A stretch of 41,656 nucleotides of DNA from JBAYST01 sp041676005 (GTDB lineage Bacteria > Bacillota_I > Bacilli_A > RFN20 > CAG-826), in contig JBAYST010000001.1 in the NCBI GenBank assembly GCA_041676005.1, positions 1-41,656 of the forward strand. Reading direction: 5' to 3'. Shown here one piece after another: positions 6,425-14,049 of the stretch. The stretch's first letter is position 1, and each line of letters starts with the position of its first letter. The notes beneath the pieces are model-generated. The model was not told the origin of the DNA and searched no databases. It saw only the letters and a program-made list of their open reading frames with translations. The translations under genes were made by a program, and so were the position numbers.

Positions 6425-7437
6425 TGTCGAAGATAATTTTAGCAATTGAATCTAGTTGCGATGAAACCGCATGTGCAATTATCAAAGATGAGAAATTATT
6501 GTCTAACGCCGTTTCAACTCAAATTGAAATGCACGTTAAATATGGTGGAGTGATGCCAGAAATCGCTTCACGTCTTCATGCTGAAAATATAACGATTGTC
6601 ATCAAAGAAGCCTTAGAAAAAGCTAATTTGAAATTAGAAGAAATCGATGCTTTTGCTGTCACTCGTGGACCTGGATTAATCGGCGCTCTTCATGTCGGTT
6701 TGCAAGCTGCTAAAACATTGGCAATGCTCTATGATAAACCACTTATTCCTGTTCACCATTTAGCCGGACATATCTATGGTAATGAATTTGTCGGCGAATT
6801 GAAGTTTCCACTTCTAGCTGTTGTGGTCAGTGGAGGAAACACCGAACTAGTTTATATGGAAAAAGAATTGGATTTTAAAATCATTGGGCGAACCAAAGAT
6901 GACGCTGTCGGTGAATGCTTTGATAAAGTTGCTCGTGTTTTAGGTCTTCCTTATCCGGGAGGAGTTCCGATTGACCGTCTGGCAAAAGAAGGGGAACACA
7001 CTTATAATCTACCATCTCCACTTCGTGATAAAACGTATGATTTTTCTTATAGTGGTCTTAAGACCAATGTTATCAACCTCGTTCGTAAAATTGAACAAAA
7101 TGGAGAAGAGGTAGATGTGAAAAATATGTGTCGTTCATTCCAAGATGTTGCGATTGGAATGATCGTTGAAAAATCGATTCGAGCTGCGAAGGATTTTAAC
7201 GTCAAACAAGTAGTTTTAGCAGGAGGTGTCTCGGCCAATTTTTACCTTCGCGAACAAATGAAAATCGAGGTTGCTAAATTAGGAATCGAAATCATCATTC
7301 CACCGATGTGGTGTTGTACCGATAATGCGGCAATGATTGCAAAAGTCGGTTCTCGCCTGTATGATCGAAAGATTTTCGCACCCCTAGATTTAGCGGTTGA
7401 TCCAAACTGGGAAATTGAAGACTACGCCAAATTTTGA
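6424..7437 (+). CDS. tsaD: tRNA N6-adenosine threonylcarbamoyltransferase TsaD
   Basis: A 337-residue TsaD (Kae1/Gcp family, normal length about 335-340). 'LAIESSCDETACAI' opens the ASKHA fold; 'PVHHLAGHIYGNE' carries the two metal-binding His residues (HxxxH); 'VVSGGNTELVY' and 'KDDAVGECFDKVARVLGLPYPGG' are further hallmark blocks. It transfers the threonylcarbamoyl group from threonylcarbamoyl-AMP to A37 of tRNA. I choose ATG 6424 rather than the TTG three bases earlier: GGGAGG (6411-6416) is seven bases upstream and the ATG overlaps the rimI stop. The TGA stop at 7435-7437 shows UGA terminates in this genome. TsaC/YrdC, which makes the activated intermediate, is not in the window. Confidence 0.97.
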   Translation: MSKIILAIESSCDETACAIIKDEKLLSNAVSTQIEMHVKYGGVMPEIASRLHAENITIVIKEALEKANLKLEEIDAFAVTRGPGLIGALHVGLQAAKTLAMLYDKPLIPVHHLAGHIYGNEFVGELKFPLLAVVVSGGNTELVYMEKELDFKIIGRTKDDAVGECFDKVARVLGLPYPGGVPIDRLAKEGEHTYNLPSPLRDKTYDFSYSGLKTNVINLVRKIEQNGEEVDVKNMCRSFQDVAIGMIVEKSIRAAKDFNVKQVVLAGGVSANFYLREQMKIEVAKLGIEIIIPPMWCCTDNAAMIAKVGSRLYDRKIFAPLDLAVDPNWEIEDYAKF

Positions 7438-7465
7438 AATCAAATGGATTTCATTTGTGTATAAT
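7435..7465. promoter_or_regulatory. asnS promoter region with inverted repeats
   Basis: A perfect TATAAT at 7460-7465 precedes the asnS ATG by 23 bases. Just upstream TGAAATC / GATTTCA form a 7-bp inverted repeat (7435-7453), overlapping a second alternative pairing CAAATG / CATTTG (7441-7457). The structure overlaps the tsaD stop codon and could be a weak terminator or an operator over the -35 region. Confidence 0.5.
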
Positions 7466-7488
7466 GATTACATGTGAGGAAAAAAGTT

Positions 7489-8874
7489 ATGGAAATTAAA
7501 AAAACATCAGCACTCGAATTATTTAAAGCTGCTAAAGGTGAAGAATTAGAAAAGTTTTTAAACGAAAAACTAGAGTTATATGGTTGGGTTAAAACTAACC
7601 GAGACAATGGATCAATTGGTTTTTTAGAGTTTAATGATGGAACTTTTTTCAAAAATGTTCAGCTTGTTTATTCACGAAAAGACGAAGAGCTTTATGAGCG
7701 AGTTAAAGCTGCTAAAACTGGAGCTGCGATTCGTGCTCTAGGAAGTCTTATTCTCACCCCTGAAAACAAACAACCATTTGAAATTCACCTGAGTGAATAT
7801 GAGTTAATTGGTGATGTTGCTGACGATTATCCTTTACAGAAGAAACGACATAGTTTCGAGTTTTTGCGTGAACATGCTCATGTGAGACCTCGGGCAAATA
7901 CCTTTTTAGCACTCTATAGAGTGAGAAGCGTTTTATCTTTAGCAATTCATGAATTTTTTCATGAACGAGGTTTTATTTACGTTCATACTCCGATAATTAC
8001 AACAAATGACGCTGAAGGCGCTGGACAAACTTTTGATGTGATAACCAAAGGAAAAAATCCACATAGCTTTTTCAATCAACCAGTTAACTTGACTGTCTCA
8101 GGGCAACTTCACGTCGAGCCCTTCGCGCTTGCATTTAAAAACGTTTATACTTTTGGTCCTACCTTTCGAGCAGAAAATTCAAATACTCCTCGTCATGCCG
8201 CAGAATTTTGGATGATTGAGCCCGAAATTGCTTTTGCAGATTTAAACGACGACATGAACCTAATCGAAGATTGTTTGAAATTCTGTTTGAAATACATTTT
8301 AGATAAATGTCCAGAAGAAATGGATTTCTTCAATGAGATGATTGATAAGACCCTTATTGAAAGACTTGAAAACATCTTAAAGAGTAATTTTAAACGTATG
8401 ACTTATACAGAAGGAATCGAAATTTTAAAAGACGCTGTCAAAAAAGGACATCGATTTGAGAATTCAAATATCGAATGGGGAATGGACCTTCAAACAGAGC
8501 ATGAACGCTATTTAACAGAGAAGGTGATCGATGGTCCTTTATTTCTCATTGATTATCCAAAAGAAATCAAAGCTTTTTACATGCGTTTAAACGATGACGG
8601 CAAAACAGTTGCCGCCTGCGATTTACTCGTTCCTAATGTCGGTGAACTCGTCGGTGGATCACAAAGAGAAGAACGTTTTGATCTCTTAAAAGCAAAAATT
8701 GATGAATTAGGAATAAAAGGTTTGGAATGGTATTTAGATACAAGACGTTATGGCGGTTGCAAACATGCTGGATTTGGAATTGGTTTTGATCGTTTGTTAA
8801 TGTATATCACTGGTGTTAACAATATTCGCGATACTGAGCCTTATGCAAGAACCGCAAATGCGATAAAATATTAA
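7489..8874 (+). CDS. asnS: Asparaginyl-tRNA synthetase
   Basis: A 461-residue class IIb aminoacyl-tRNA synthetase. The N-terminal OB-fold anticodon-binding domain ('LELYGWVKTNRDNGSIGFLEF') is followed by the catalytic core with motif 2 ('FGPTFRAENSNTPRHAAEFW') and motif 3 ('GFGIGFDRLLMYITG'). The start of motif 2 and 'MIEPEIAFADL' indicate asparagine rather than aspartate specificity. Start ATG 7489 is preferred over an in-frame GTG at 7474, because GAGG at 7476-7479 lies at a sensible distance. It attaches Asn to tRNA(Asn) in the cytoplasm. Its presence beside gatCAB implies that GatCAB is not the only route to Asn-tRNA here. Secure. Confidence 0.97.
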   Translation: MEIKKTSALELFKAAKGEELEKFLNEKLELYGWVKTNRDNGSIGFLEFNDGTFFKNVQLVYSRKDEELYERVKAAKTGAAIRALGSLILTPENKQPFEIHLSEYELIGDVADDYPLQKKRHSFEFLREHAHVRPRANTFLALYRVRSVLSLAIHEFFHERGFIYVHTPIITTNDAEGAGQTFDVITKGKNPHSFFNQPVNLTVSGQLHVEPFALAFKNVYTFGPTFRAENSNTPRHAAEFWMIEPEIAFADLNDDMNLIEDCLKFCLKYILDKCPEEMDFFNEMIDKTLIERLENILKSNFKRMTYTEGIEILKDAVKKGHRFENSNIEWGMDLQTEHERYLTEKVIDGPLFLIDYPKEIKAFYMRLNDDGKTVAACDLLVPNVGELVGGSQREERFDLLKAKIDELGIKGLEWYLDTRRYGGCKHAGFGIGFDRLLMYITGVNNIRDTEPYARTANAIKY

Positions 8875-8886
8875 AAGGAGAGATGA

Positions 8887-9003
8887 GTGGAAGAAAAAAT
8901 CAAAAAACAGAAATCTCAAAAAAGAGTCTTTGTCCTTCTGATAATTTTAGACATTCTTTTGATTGGTTATCTCATCTTTCAACTCGTCTCATTATTTGCG
9001 TAA
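8887..9003 (+). CDS. 38-residue single-TM small protein, GTG start
   Basis: Not recognised. A GTG at 8887 opens a 38-codon frame ending at TAA 9001-9003. The product begins MEEKIKKQKSQKR, then a run of hydrophobic residues (about 14-37, VFVLLIILDILLIGYLIFQL...) that would span the membrane once with the basic end in the cytoplasm. A strong AAGGAG at 8875-8880 ends six bases before the GTG, an ideal spacing; the overlapping ATG at 8883 in another frame would be only two bases from it and encodes a non-hydrophobic product. It starts 12 bases after asnS and stops eight bases before a terminator, so it looks like the last gene of the asnS unit. Function unknown. Confidence 0.68.
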   Translation: MEEKIKKQKSQKRVFVLLIILDILLIGYLIFQLVSLFA

Positions 9004-9010
9004 TTAATAA

Positions 9011-9041
9011 AAATGCCTCGAATCTGAGGCATTTATTTTTC
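9011..9041. terminator. Bidirectional terminator between asnS unit and membrane operon
   Basis: AAATGCCTC (9011-9019) pairs with GAGGCATTT (9026-9034) over a six-base loop, with a T-rich tract downstream on the plus strand and A-rich sequence upstream (Ts on the minus strand). It sits between convergent genes and includes the stop codon of the minus-strand gene. Confidence 0.85.
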
Positions 9042-9731
9042 CTTTACAGGACTTTCATCATTTTTTTCAGTTGCCGGTGGTGTGGCTAAACTCGACTGAT
9101 TAAACGGTGATTTCGTCATTTTAACGTCATCCATTGATTTATCGTATACAGATCTAGAAAGCTTTTCAATTCGTATTGCTCGAGAAATCAAACATTGAAC
9201 AGCCACTAAATACCAAATTGCACCGGTAAGGAAAATCGGCACAAAAACATAAGACCAAATCGCTTCTACTTTAAAGGTGGGAGAATGAATCAAATTAATT
9301 GTCGTCGTCATTTCTAAAGTTCCGAGTTCTAAGAAGACTCTTTTTTCTCCGGTATCTCTCCAAATGAAAAGCAACGTTCCAAAACCTGTAGTTTCATGAT
9401 TGAAAATATCATAAGTGAAATCGTGAAGTGATTCGCAAATGAATAAGATAATAAAAGCGACGAGCAAAATTACAACAGGAATCCACCCCTTTTTAAAAAA
9501 CTCCCGCCAACTTTTCTTATATGCTAGACGTCTAAAAGCCTTTGGCTCATTGATGACTTGAGTGACTGTGACGTCATGCATCATATCGTCAACCTTCTTG
9601 CCTTGCCATTTCATCACCCGTATAATCAGCATTCCGATATAACCGACCAAAACGAATACTAAAATGAGGACAAGAAGAACAGCTATCGCTAACCGTTTGT
9701 CATTTTCAGTAAATTTAATAAGTAAATTCAT
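9033..9731 (-). CDS. Membrane protein of unknown function (third gene of a three-gene unit)
   Basis: A 232-residue protein I do not recognise. It has three clear hydrophobic segments: about residues 14-40, 84-103 and 165-185. A basic cytoplasmic stretch ('FRRLAYKKSWREFFKKGW') lies between the first two, and a Ser/Pro/Lys-rich polar tail after about 200. The region between TM2 and TM3 (about 104-164) is soluble with 'FGTLLFIWRDTGEKRVFLELGTLEM' and could be extracellular. It starts with a four-base ATGA overlap of the gene before it, so the two are probably coupled. The bidirectional terminator overlaps its stop. No enzyme motif is seen. Confidence 0.75.
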   Translation of the reverse strand: MNLLIKFTENDKRLAIAVLLVLILVFVLVGYIGMLIIRVMKWQGKKVDDMMHDVTVTQVINEPKAFRRLAYKKSWREFFKKGWIPVVILLVAFIILFICESLHDFTYDIFNHETTGFGTLLFIWRDTGEKRVFLELGTLEMTTTINLIHSPTFKVEAIWSYVFVPIFLTGAIWYLVAVQCLISRAIRIEKLSRSVYDKSMDDVKMTKSPFNQSSLATPPATEKNDESPVKEK

Positions 9732-10333
9732 CTTCTGCCCTTTCTGTTTCGGTCATAAGTAATATCAAGATCCTCAATTTCTTTTTTGCTTTCTTCAACT
9801 CGTTCAACTTTTAAAAATCTTGATTTATTCTCAGTGTTAACTTCGGACATCGGTTCAATTGTCTCTTCTTTTATTGGAAGTGCATCGATAATCGATGTCT
9901 CCTCAATTTGCTCAATTTGAGAAATGGGTTTTCCCTCAAGCAAATTAACTCCTGATAACGTTTCTTCAATTGCGGAAAGGTCTTCGTTTTCGAAGAAAAA
10001 TGCATCGCTTTCTTTTTTTTCTTTTCTTGGAGCGATAACTGCGTTTAAGTTTTGGATGATAATTGTATTTCCTTGACTGATTGGTTGTTGAGGTTGTGAA
10101 GGTTGTCCTTGAGCAGCGCGAACCATCGCTTCTAAACGAGTTTTAGCCTCGACGTCTTCTGGAAGTTCTCCAAACATATTTTCACCTTTAAAGAAAAGGA
10201 TAATAGCTTTAAGACCAATGAAAATAAAAGCGACTAAACTGACGACAGCGCTGAGGGCTAAAATTGCCACCAGAAAAGGAAGCATAATGATGTAAAGAAT
10301 TCCGTTTGCAAAAGTTTTGAAAAATTTAGCCAT
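9728..10333 (-). CDS. Membrane-anchored protein with acidic cytoplasmic tail, unknown function
   Basis: A 201-residue protein I do not recognise. An N-terminal hydrophobic stretch of about 40 residues (about 8-48) is long enough for a two-helix hairpin. Then come a linker with a Gln/Pro-rich run ('GQPSQPQQPISQGN'), and a Glu-rich tail with patterns such as 'EETLSGVNLLEG' and 'IEQIEETSIIDAL', probably partly disordered. The tail ends in the basic 'YDRNRKGRR'. It overlaps the upstream gene by eight bases and the downstream gene by four, so all three are likely translated together. This suggests they form one complex. No catalytic motifs. Confidence 0.72.
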   Translation of the reverse strand: MAKFFKTFANGILYIIMLPFLVAILALSAVVSLVAFIFIGLKAIILFFKGENMFGELPEDVEAKTRLEAMVRAAQGQPSQPQQPISQGNTIIIQNLNAVIAPRKEKKESDAFFFENEDLSAIEETLSGVNLLEGKPISQIEQIEETSIIDALPIKEETIEPMSEVNTENKSRFLKVERVEESKKEIEDLDITYDRNRKGRR

Positions 10334-11258
10334 CTATTTTTTCCTTTGTAGTAATTGTATCTTTATTTTTTCTTTTGCTCAAACACATATTGCAAACTGC
10401 AATAATCCCGATTAAAAACGGAAAAACTCCAATGAGAAGAAAACCATACGTTGCACCGACAATTGAATAAAAAATGCCAAAAATAAAAAACGTCAGAACA
10501 AAAGCGACACCTTCGCTAATATATATCCAAATTTTTCTTTCGTTTAAGGTTTCGAAAAGGAGATAAATCGCAAAATATAATGAACACATCAATGTAAAAT
10601 AGGCCCAATCCAAAAGGAAAATGGCGAATGTGGCAGTTGCGATTAAAGAGGATAAAAGTCCGATTAAAACTATGTATTTATATTTTTTATTTTCTTCTAA
10701 TACGACATTGAATTTAGGTAATTCATCTTTGATGATCATATATGAAAGCGAAGCTTGAATCAAAGATAAAAGGAAGATGAAGGCTGGTACTACAGAATAA
10801 ACGTTTGGATTGTTTTTTAAACCAAAAGCATTAACAAAAGTGTCAATCATGTTCAAGCCGTAAATAAGAGAAATAATCGGAAGTGAAATATAGGTGAATA
10901 AGACCTGGACAAAAGTTGGAACGATGATAAGAAAAATTGAAGGCGATTTCTTAATCGCTAAAATTCCAAATAGAAATCCGCTTATGACCGAAGGAACGAC
11001 GTAGAAAAAAGTCGTCGAGAGATCCCAAAAAGTTGCGCCAAGACACAACGCTATAGTTGCTACTGCATAAATAATAAAATAACGTTTTTTGCAATATAAA
11101 GTTACAAGGACAGAAGTTAGAGGTAAAACGAAAATTAAAAGTAAAAATAAAATTGGCAACAGAGTTGAAACCAAAGTAAAAACTACATTTATAGCAGTCA
11201 TCAGCGCCATAAAAGCTATATTTTGTAAAGGAGTTTCATTTTTCTTGAAAACAGTCAT
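10326..11258 (-). CDS. Polytopic membrane protein, DUF2232/ECF S-component-like (tentative)
   Basis: A 310-residue protein with about nine hydrophobic segments and short loops. The N-terminal 'AFMALMTAINVVFTLVSTLLPI' and the pattern of early helices resemble S-component-like and YybS/DUF2232 membrane proteins. I treat this as tentative; no substrate can be named. It leads a three-gene minus-strand unit whose members overlap by eight and four bases. The start ATG at 11258 has no Shine-Dalgarno; a TAAAAT ends exactly six bases before it, indicating a leaderless transcript. The C-terminus is cytoplasmic and basic ('LSKRKNKDTITTKEK'). Confidence 0.75.
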   Translation of the reverse strand: MTVFKKNETPLQNIAFMALMTAINVVFTLVSTLLPILFLLLIFVLPLTSVLVTLYCKKRYFIIYAVATIALCLGATFWDLSTTFFYVVPSVISGFLFGILAIKKSPSIFLIIVPTFVQVLFTYISLPIISLIYGLNMIDTFVNAFGLKNNPNVYSVVPAFIFLLSLIQASLSYMIIKDELPKFNVVLEENKKYKYIVLIGLLSSLIATATFAIFLLDWAYFTLMCSLYFAIYLLFETLNERKIWIYISEGVAFVLTFFIFGIFYSIVGATYGFLLIGVFPFLIGIIAVCNMCLSKRKNKDTITTKEKIDG

Positions 11259-11264
11259 ACGTTT

Positions 11265-11270
11265 ATTTTA
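11265..11270 (-). promoter_or_regulatory. -10-like box 6 nt before the ATG of the membrane operon (leaderless)
   Basis: TAAAAT on the minus strand is followed by aaacgt and the ATG, the same six-base gap seen at 1360 and 34464. No Shine-Dalgarno and no clear -35. Confidence 0.5.
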
Positions 11271-11314
11271 GCAATTATGAAAGTAAAAAGAATAAAAATC
11301 GGCAGTTTAGAAAA

Positions 11315-11320
11315 TATATT
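11315..11320 (+). promoter_or_regulatory. -10-like box for the thioredoxin-like lipoprotein
   Basis: TATATT is followed by 11 bases and the GTG start (11332), predicting a leader of only about five nucleotides. No Shine-Dalgarno is present. Confidence 0.4.
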
Positions 11321-11331
11321 CTAAAAGTAAT

Positions 11332-11781
11332 GTGGGGCGTCGCCGTTTATTCTTTTCATCAATCCTTGTTTTTGCGATTGTTTTTTCCTCGTGCCAAAAC
11401 AAATTAGATTTTCCGCTTTATCCTCAACATGAATATAGCGAAGTTTCTTTAAAGATAATTCCGTACGAAGATAGCTTTTCAAAAGATGAAAACTCTTATC
11501 TCATTTATATTTTTTCTTATTCCTGTGGGCATTGCTTAGAAATTAAAAATATGATGATCGAATTTGTTATAAATGAGAAAAAACCTACTTATTTTATAAT
11601 TTTTAATAGCGAAATCGAACTCGCCAGTGATGTTTCATCAACTATCGGTGCATCGTCAATAGAAGAACTTTCAATTCTTGGAGTTCCAACTTTGATCAAT
11701 ATAGAAGATGGAAAAGTAGCATTCAATGTGGCAGGAGTTAAAGCAATTACTGAAATAATCGAGCCTTATTTTAGAACATAA
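11332..11781 (+). CDS. Thioredoxin-fold lipoprotein with CGHC motif
   Basis: A 149-residue protein with a basic N-terminus (MGRRR) and a hydrophobic stretch ending in a lipobox-like VFSSC (Cys about 21), so it is probably a lipid-anchored protein outside the membrane. The mature part has a thioredoxin-like fold: 'YLIYIFSYSCGHCLEIKN' with the CxxC active site CGHC, then 'LGVPTLINIEDGK', where the Pro is the expected cis-proline. It probably takes part in thiol-disulfide exchange or redox chemistry at the cell surface. The start is GTG at 11332; an ATG overlapping in another frame gives no protein. There is no Shine-Dalgarno. It stands alone before pcrA. Confidence 0.8.
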   Translation: MGRRRLFFSSILVFAIVFSSCQNKLDFPLYPQHEYSEVSLKIIPYEDSFSKDENSYLIYIFSYSCGHCLEIKNMMIEFVINEKKPTYFIIFNSEIELASDVSSTIGASSIEELSILGVPTLINIEDGKVAFNVAGVKAITEIIEPYFRT

Positions 11782-11786
11782 GTTTA

Positions 11787-11815
11787 TTGAATAAAGAGCG
11801 ATAAAATGATAATAT
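11787..11815 (+). promoter_or_regulatory. pcrA promoter (TTGAAT, 17 nt, TAATAT)
   Basis: TTGAAT (11787-11792) and TAATAT (11810-11815) are separated by exactly 17 bases. Predicted +1 near 11822 leaves about eight untranslated bases before the ATG at 11830. No Shine-Dalgarno is present. Confidence 0.65.
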
Positions 11816-11831
11816 ATTGCTAGCAATATAT
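11812..11831. repeat. 20-bp perfect palindrome over the -10 edge, +1 and pcrA start
   Basis: ATATATTGCT followed by AGCAATATAT is a perfect dyad centred at 11821/11822. It overlaps the last bases of the -10 box, the predicted transcription start and the first two bases of the pcrA ATG. That is an ideal place for a repressor; at RNA level only the 3' half would be transcribed. Confidence 0.75.
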
Positions 11832-14049
11832 GAACTTCGATTTAGATTTAAACGAAAAGCAATTAGAAGCCGTGACTACTTCGTCTCAGCATGTGCGAAT
11901 TATCGCTGGTGCTGGAAGCGGGAAGACACGCGTTTTGACATATCGAATTGCATATTTAGTTTCGGCTTTAAGTGTTCCTCCATGGAAAATTTTAGCGATT
12001 ACTTTTACGAATAAAGTTGCAAAAGAAATGAAGGAAAGAATCGCCAAACTACTTCCAAATGATTCAAAAGATTTAATCATTCGAACTTTTCATTCCTTTG
12101 CAGCATATTTCTTAAGACAGGAAATCGGTGTTCTTGGCTTTCCGCGGACTTTTACGATCATTGATGAAGAAGATCAACTCAAATTAATCAAAGATGTCAG
12201 TGTTGAACTAGGTTACCGCAAGAGCGATGAAATCATCAAAAAAGCCGTTTCATTTATTTCTAGATGTAAACTCAAAGAAGAATACCCTAGTGATGTTAAA
12301 TTATCTTCTTATGAACATTTCGCTAATGAAAAAGAATGCTTAAAAATTTATGAAGCCTACGAAAGTCATAAAGATAAAATGTTTGCCCTTGATTTTGATG
12401 ATTTGCTTTTATTTGCGAATAAAATTTTAGCCGCTTATCCTGACATTCGAATCAAATGGCAAAACAAAATAGACGAAATCCTCATCGATGAGTTTCAAGA
12501 TACTAACGATACCGAGTATCGATTGATCAATTATTTAAAAAAACCTTCAACCTCATTATATGTAGTCGGAGATCCTGACCAGACGATTTACACATGGCGG
12601 GGCGCTAATCAAAAGATTATCCTCGATTTAGGAAAAAGATTTCCTGATATCGTCACGATTGTGCTTGAAAGAAATTACCGCAGTACACAGAAAATTTTAG
12701 ATTCAGCGAATAAATTAATCGGACACAATAAATTAAGAGTCGCAAAAAATTTATATACCGAAAATTACAGCGGTCCACCAATCGTGGTCAAAGCTTCTTA
12801 TTCTTCTAAAGATGAAGCGATGTATGTTGCTAGAGAAATCAAAAGGCTTAAAACAGTCGAAAATAAATCATATGCAGAAATTGCCATTTTATACCGTTCT
12901 AACTATATAACAATTGATTTTGAACAAGCTTTTGTCAGTCTGAACATCCCCTATCGAATATATGGCGGGCAGAAGTTTTATCAACGCCGAGAAATTAAAG
13001 ATGTCCTCGCTTATTTTCATCTTATCGTCAATACCAAAGACGACATATCCTTTGCGAGAATTTCAAATGTTCCAAAACGAAATATCGGTGAAACTTCACT
13101 CAATTTATTAAAAGTCGAAGCAAAAGAGAATCAAAAGAGTCTTTATGATTTTATTCACGACATTGAAGACAAAGAAAAAACCGCCTTACCAAACAGAGTT
13201 ATCAACCCTTTAAAAACGATGATTGCGCGGATCGATATTGCGCGAATCGATATTGCAAAACAAGAAGAGGTGTTTTCGAAAATACTTGAAAATATGATTA
13301 TTGATCTTGGCTATTATGATTATCTAGCAAAAGAAGATGACGGTGCTGAACGACTCGAGAACATCAAAGCATTATTCAATGATGTAAGAACTTATCTACA
13401 TCAGAACCCCGAGAGTTCTTTTGAAGAATATTTACAAAATATCGCACTCATATCTGCGCAAGACGAAATCATCGATGGCGAATATGTGACGATGATGACA
13501 GCACATACCGCCAAAGGTTTAGAATTTCCAATCGTCTTTGTCGTGCGATTAAACGATGGTGTGTTTCCACATATCAGAGCTTTACTCGACGGTGGTTATC
13601 AAGCACTTGAAGAAGAGCGAAGACTTGCCTATGTCGCTTTTACACGAGCCAAAGAAAAACTTTACCTTTCCTTTGCGGGTGGTTTCTCATATGTGATCAA
13701 ATCCGAATTTAGACCATCTCAATTCATCGTTGAATCGGGCAATGCTGCAAAAGATCCAAGCGGCAGTTCTTACGTTCCACAAAACATTCGACAACCACAG
13801 GTTTATCATTTCGATGATGGGCCAAATAGTGATTTTACTTCCGATACGAATGAGCCATTTTTAAAACAGGAAATCGATAACGGAATCGAAGAGTGGAACG
13901 TTGGAGAAATTGTCATTCATCGAACACTTGGCAGAGGAGTAGTTCTTGAGCTTGAAGGTGACGATATCATCAAAGTTGATTTTAAAGACCATGGAATCAA
14001 ATCTATTTTAGGAAATCATCCGGCGATTTCTAAAGGAGGCAAAGCATGA
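11830..14049 (+). CDS. pcrA: ATP-dependent DNA helicase PcrA/UvrD
   Basis: A 739-residue superfamily 1A helicase of normal length. Motif I is AGAGSGKT at residues 26-33, motif II DEFQDTN at about 220-226, then 'VVGDPDQTIYTWRGA' (motif III region), 'LERNYRST' (motif IV) and 'MTAHTAKGLEFPIVFVV' plus 'EERRLAYVAFTRAKEKLYL' (motifs V and VI). The C-terminal 'HRTLGRGVVLELEGDDIIKVDF' is the PcrA RNA-polymerase-interacting tail. It unwinds DNA in repair and replication-restart. It overlaps ligA by four bases, the usual Bacillota arrangement. Odd points: no Shine-Dalgarno, a palindrome over the start, and a 15-bp in-frame tandem duplication at 13225-13254 giving ARIDIARIDIA. Confidence 0.96.
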   Translation: MNFDLDLNEKQLEAVTTSSQHVRIIAGAGSGKTRVLTYRIAYLVSALSVPPWKILAITFTNKVAKEMKERIAKLLPNDSKDLIIRTFHSFAAYFLRQEIGVLGFPRTFTIIDEEDQLKLIKDVSVELGYRKSDEIIKKAVSFISRCKLKEEYPSDVKLSSYEHFANEKECLKIYEAYESHKDKMFALDFDDLLLFANKILAAYPDIRIKWQNKIDEILIDEFQDTNDTEYRLINYLKKPSTSLYVVGDPDQTIYTWRGANQKIILDLGKRFPDIVTIVLERNYRSTQKILDSANKLIGHNKLRVAKNLYTENYSGPPIVVKASYSSKDEAMYVAREIKRLKTVENKSYAEIAILYRSNYITIDFEQAFVSLNIPYRIYGGQKFYQRREIKDVLAYFHLIVNTKDDISFARISNVPKRNIGETSLNLLKVEAKENQKSLYDFIHDIEDKEKTALPNRVINPLKTMIARIDIARIDIAKQEEVFSKILENMIIDLGYYDYLAKEDDGAERLENIKALFNDVRTYLHQNPESSFEEYLQNIALISAQDEIIDGEYVTMMTAHTAKGLEFPIVFVVRLNDGVFPHIRALLDGGYQALEEERRLAYVAFTRAKEKLYLSFAGGFSYVIKSEFRPSQFIVESGNAAKDPSGSSYVPQNIRQPQVYHFDDGPNSDFTSDTNEPFLKQEIDNGIEEWNVGEIVIHRTLGRGVVLELEGDDIIKVDFKDHGIKSILGNHPAISKGGKA
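13225..13254 (+). repeat. 15-bp in-frame tandem duplication inside pcrA
   Basis: Two adjacent 15-base copies (13225-13239 and 13240-13254) differ at a single base and encode ARIDI twice. The reading frame is kept. Confidence 0.85.

Noticed and set aside
7435..7437. UGA as a tryptophan codon (Mollicutes code)
   Set aside because: TGA ends tsaD and other full-length genes at the expected positions, and conserved Trp residues use TGG; the standard bacterial code applies.
8883..9089. ATG frame of 68 codons after asnS
   Set aside because: Only two bases from the Shine-Dalgarno, runs through the terminator hairpin into the convergent gene, and encodes no recognisable pattern; the GTG frame at 8887 fits better.
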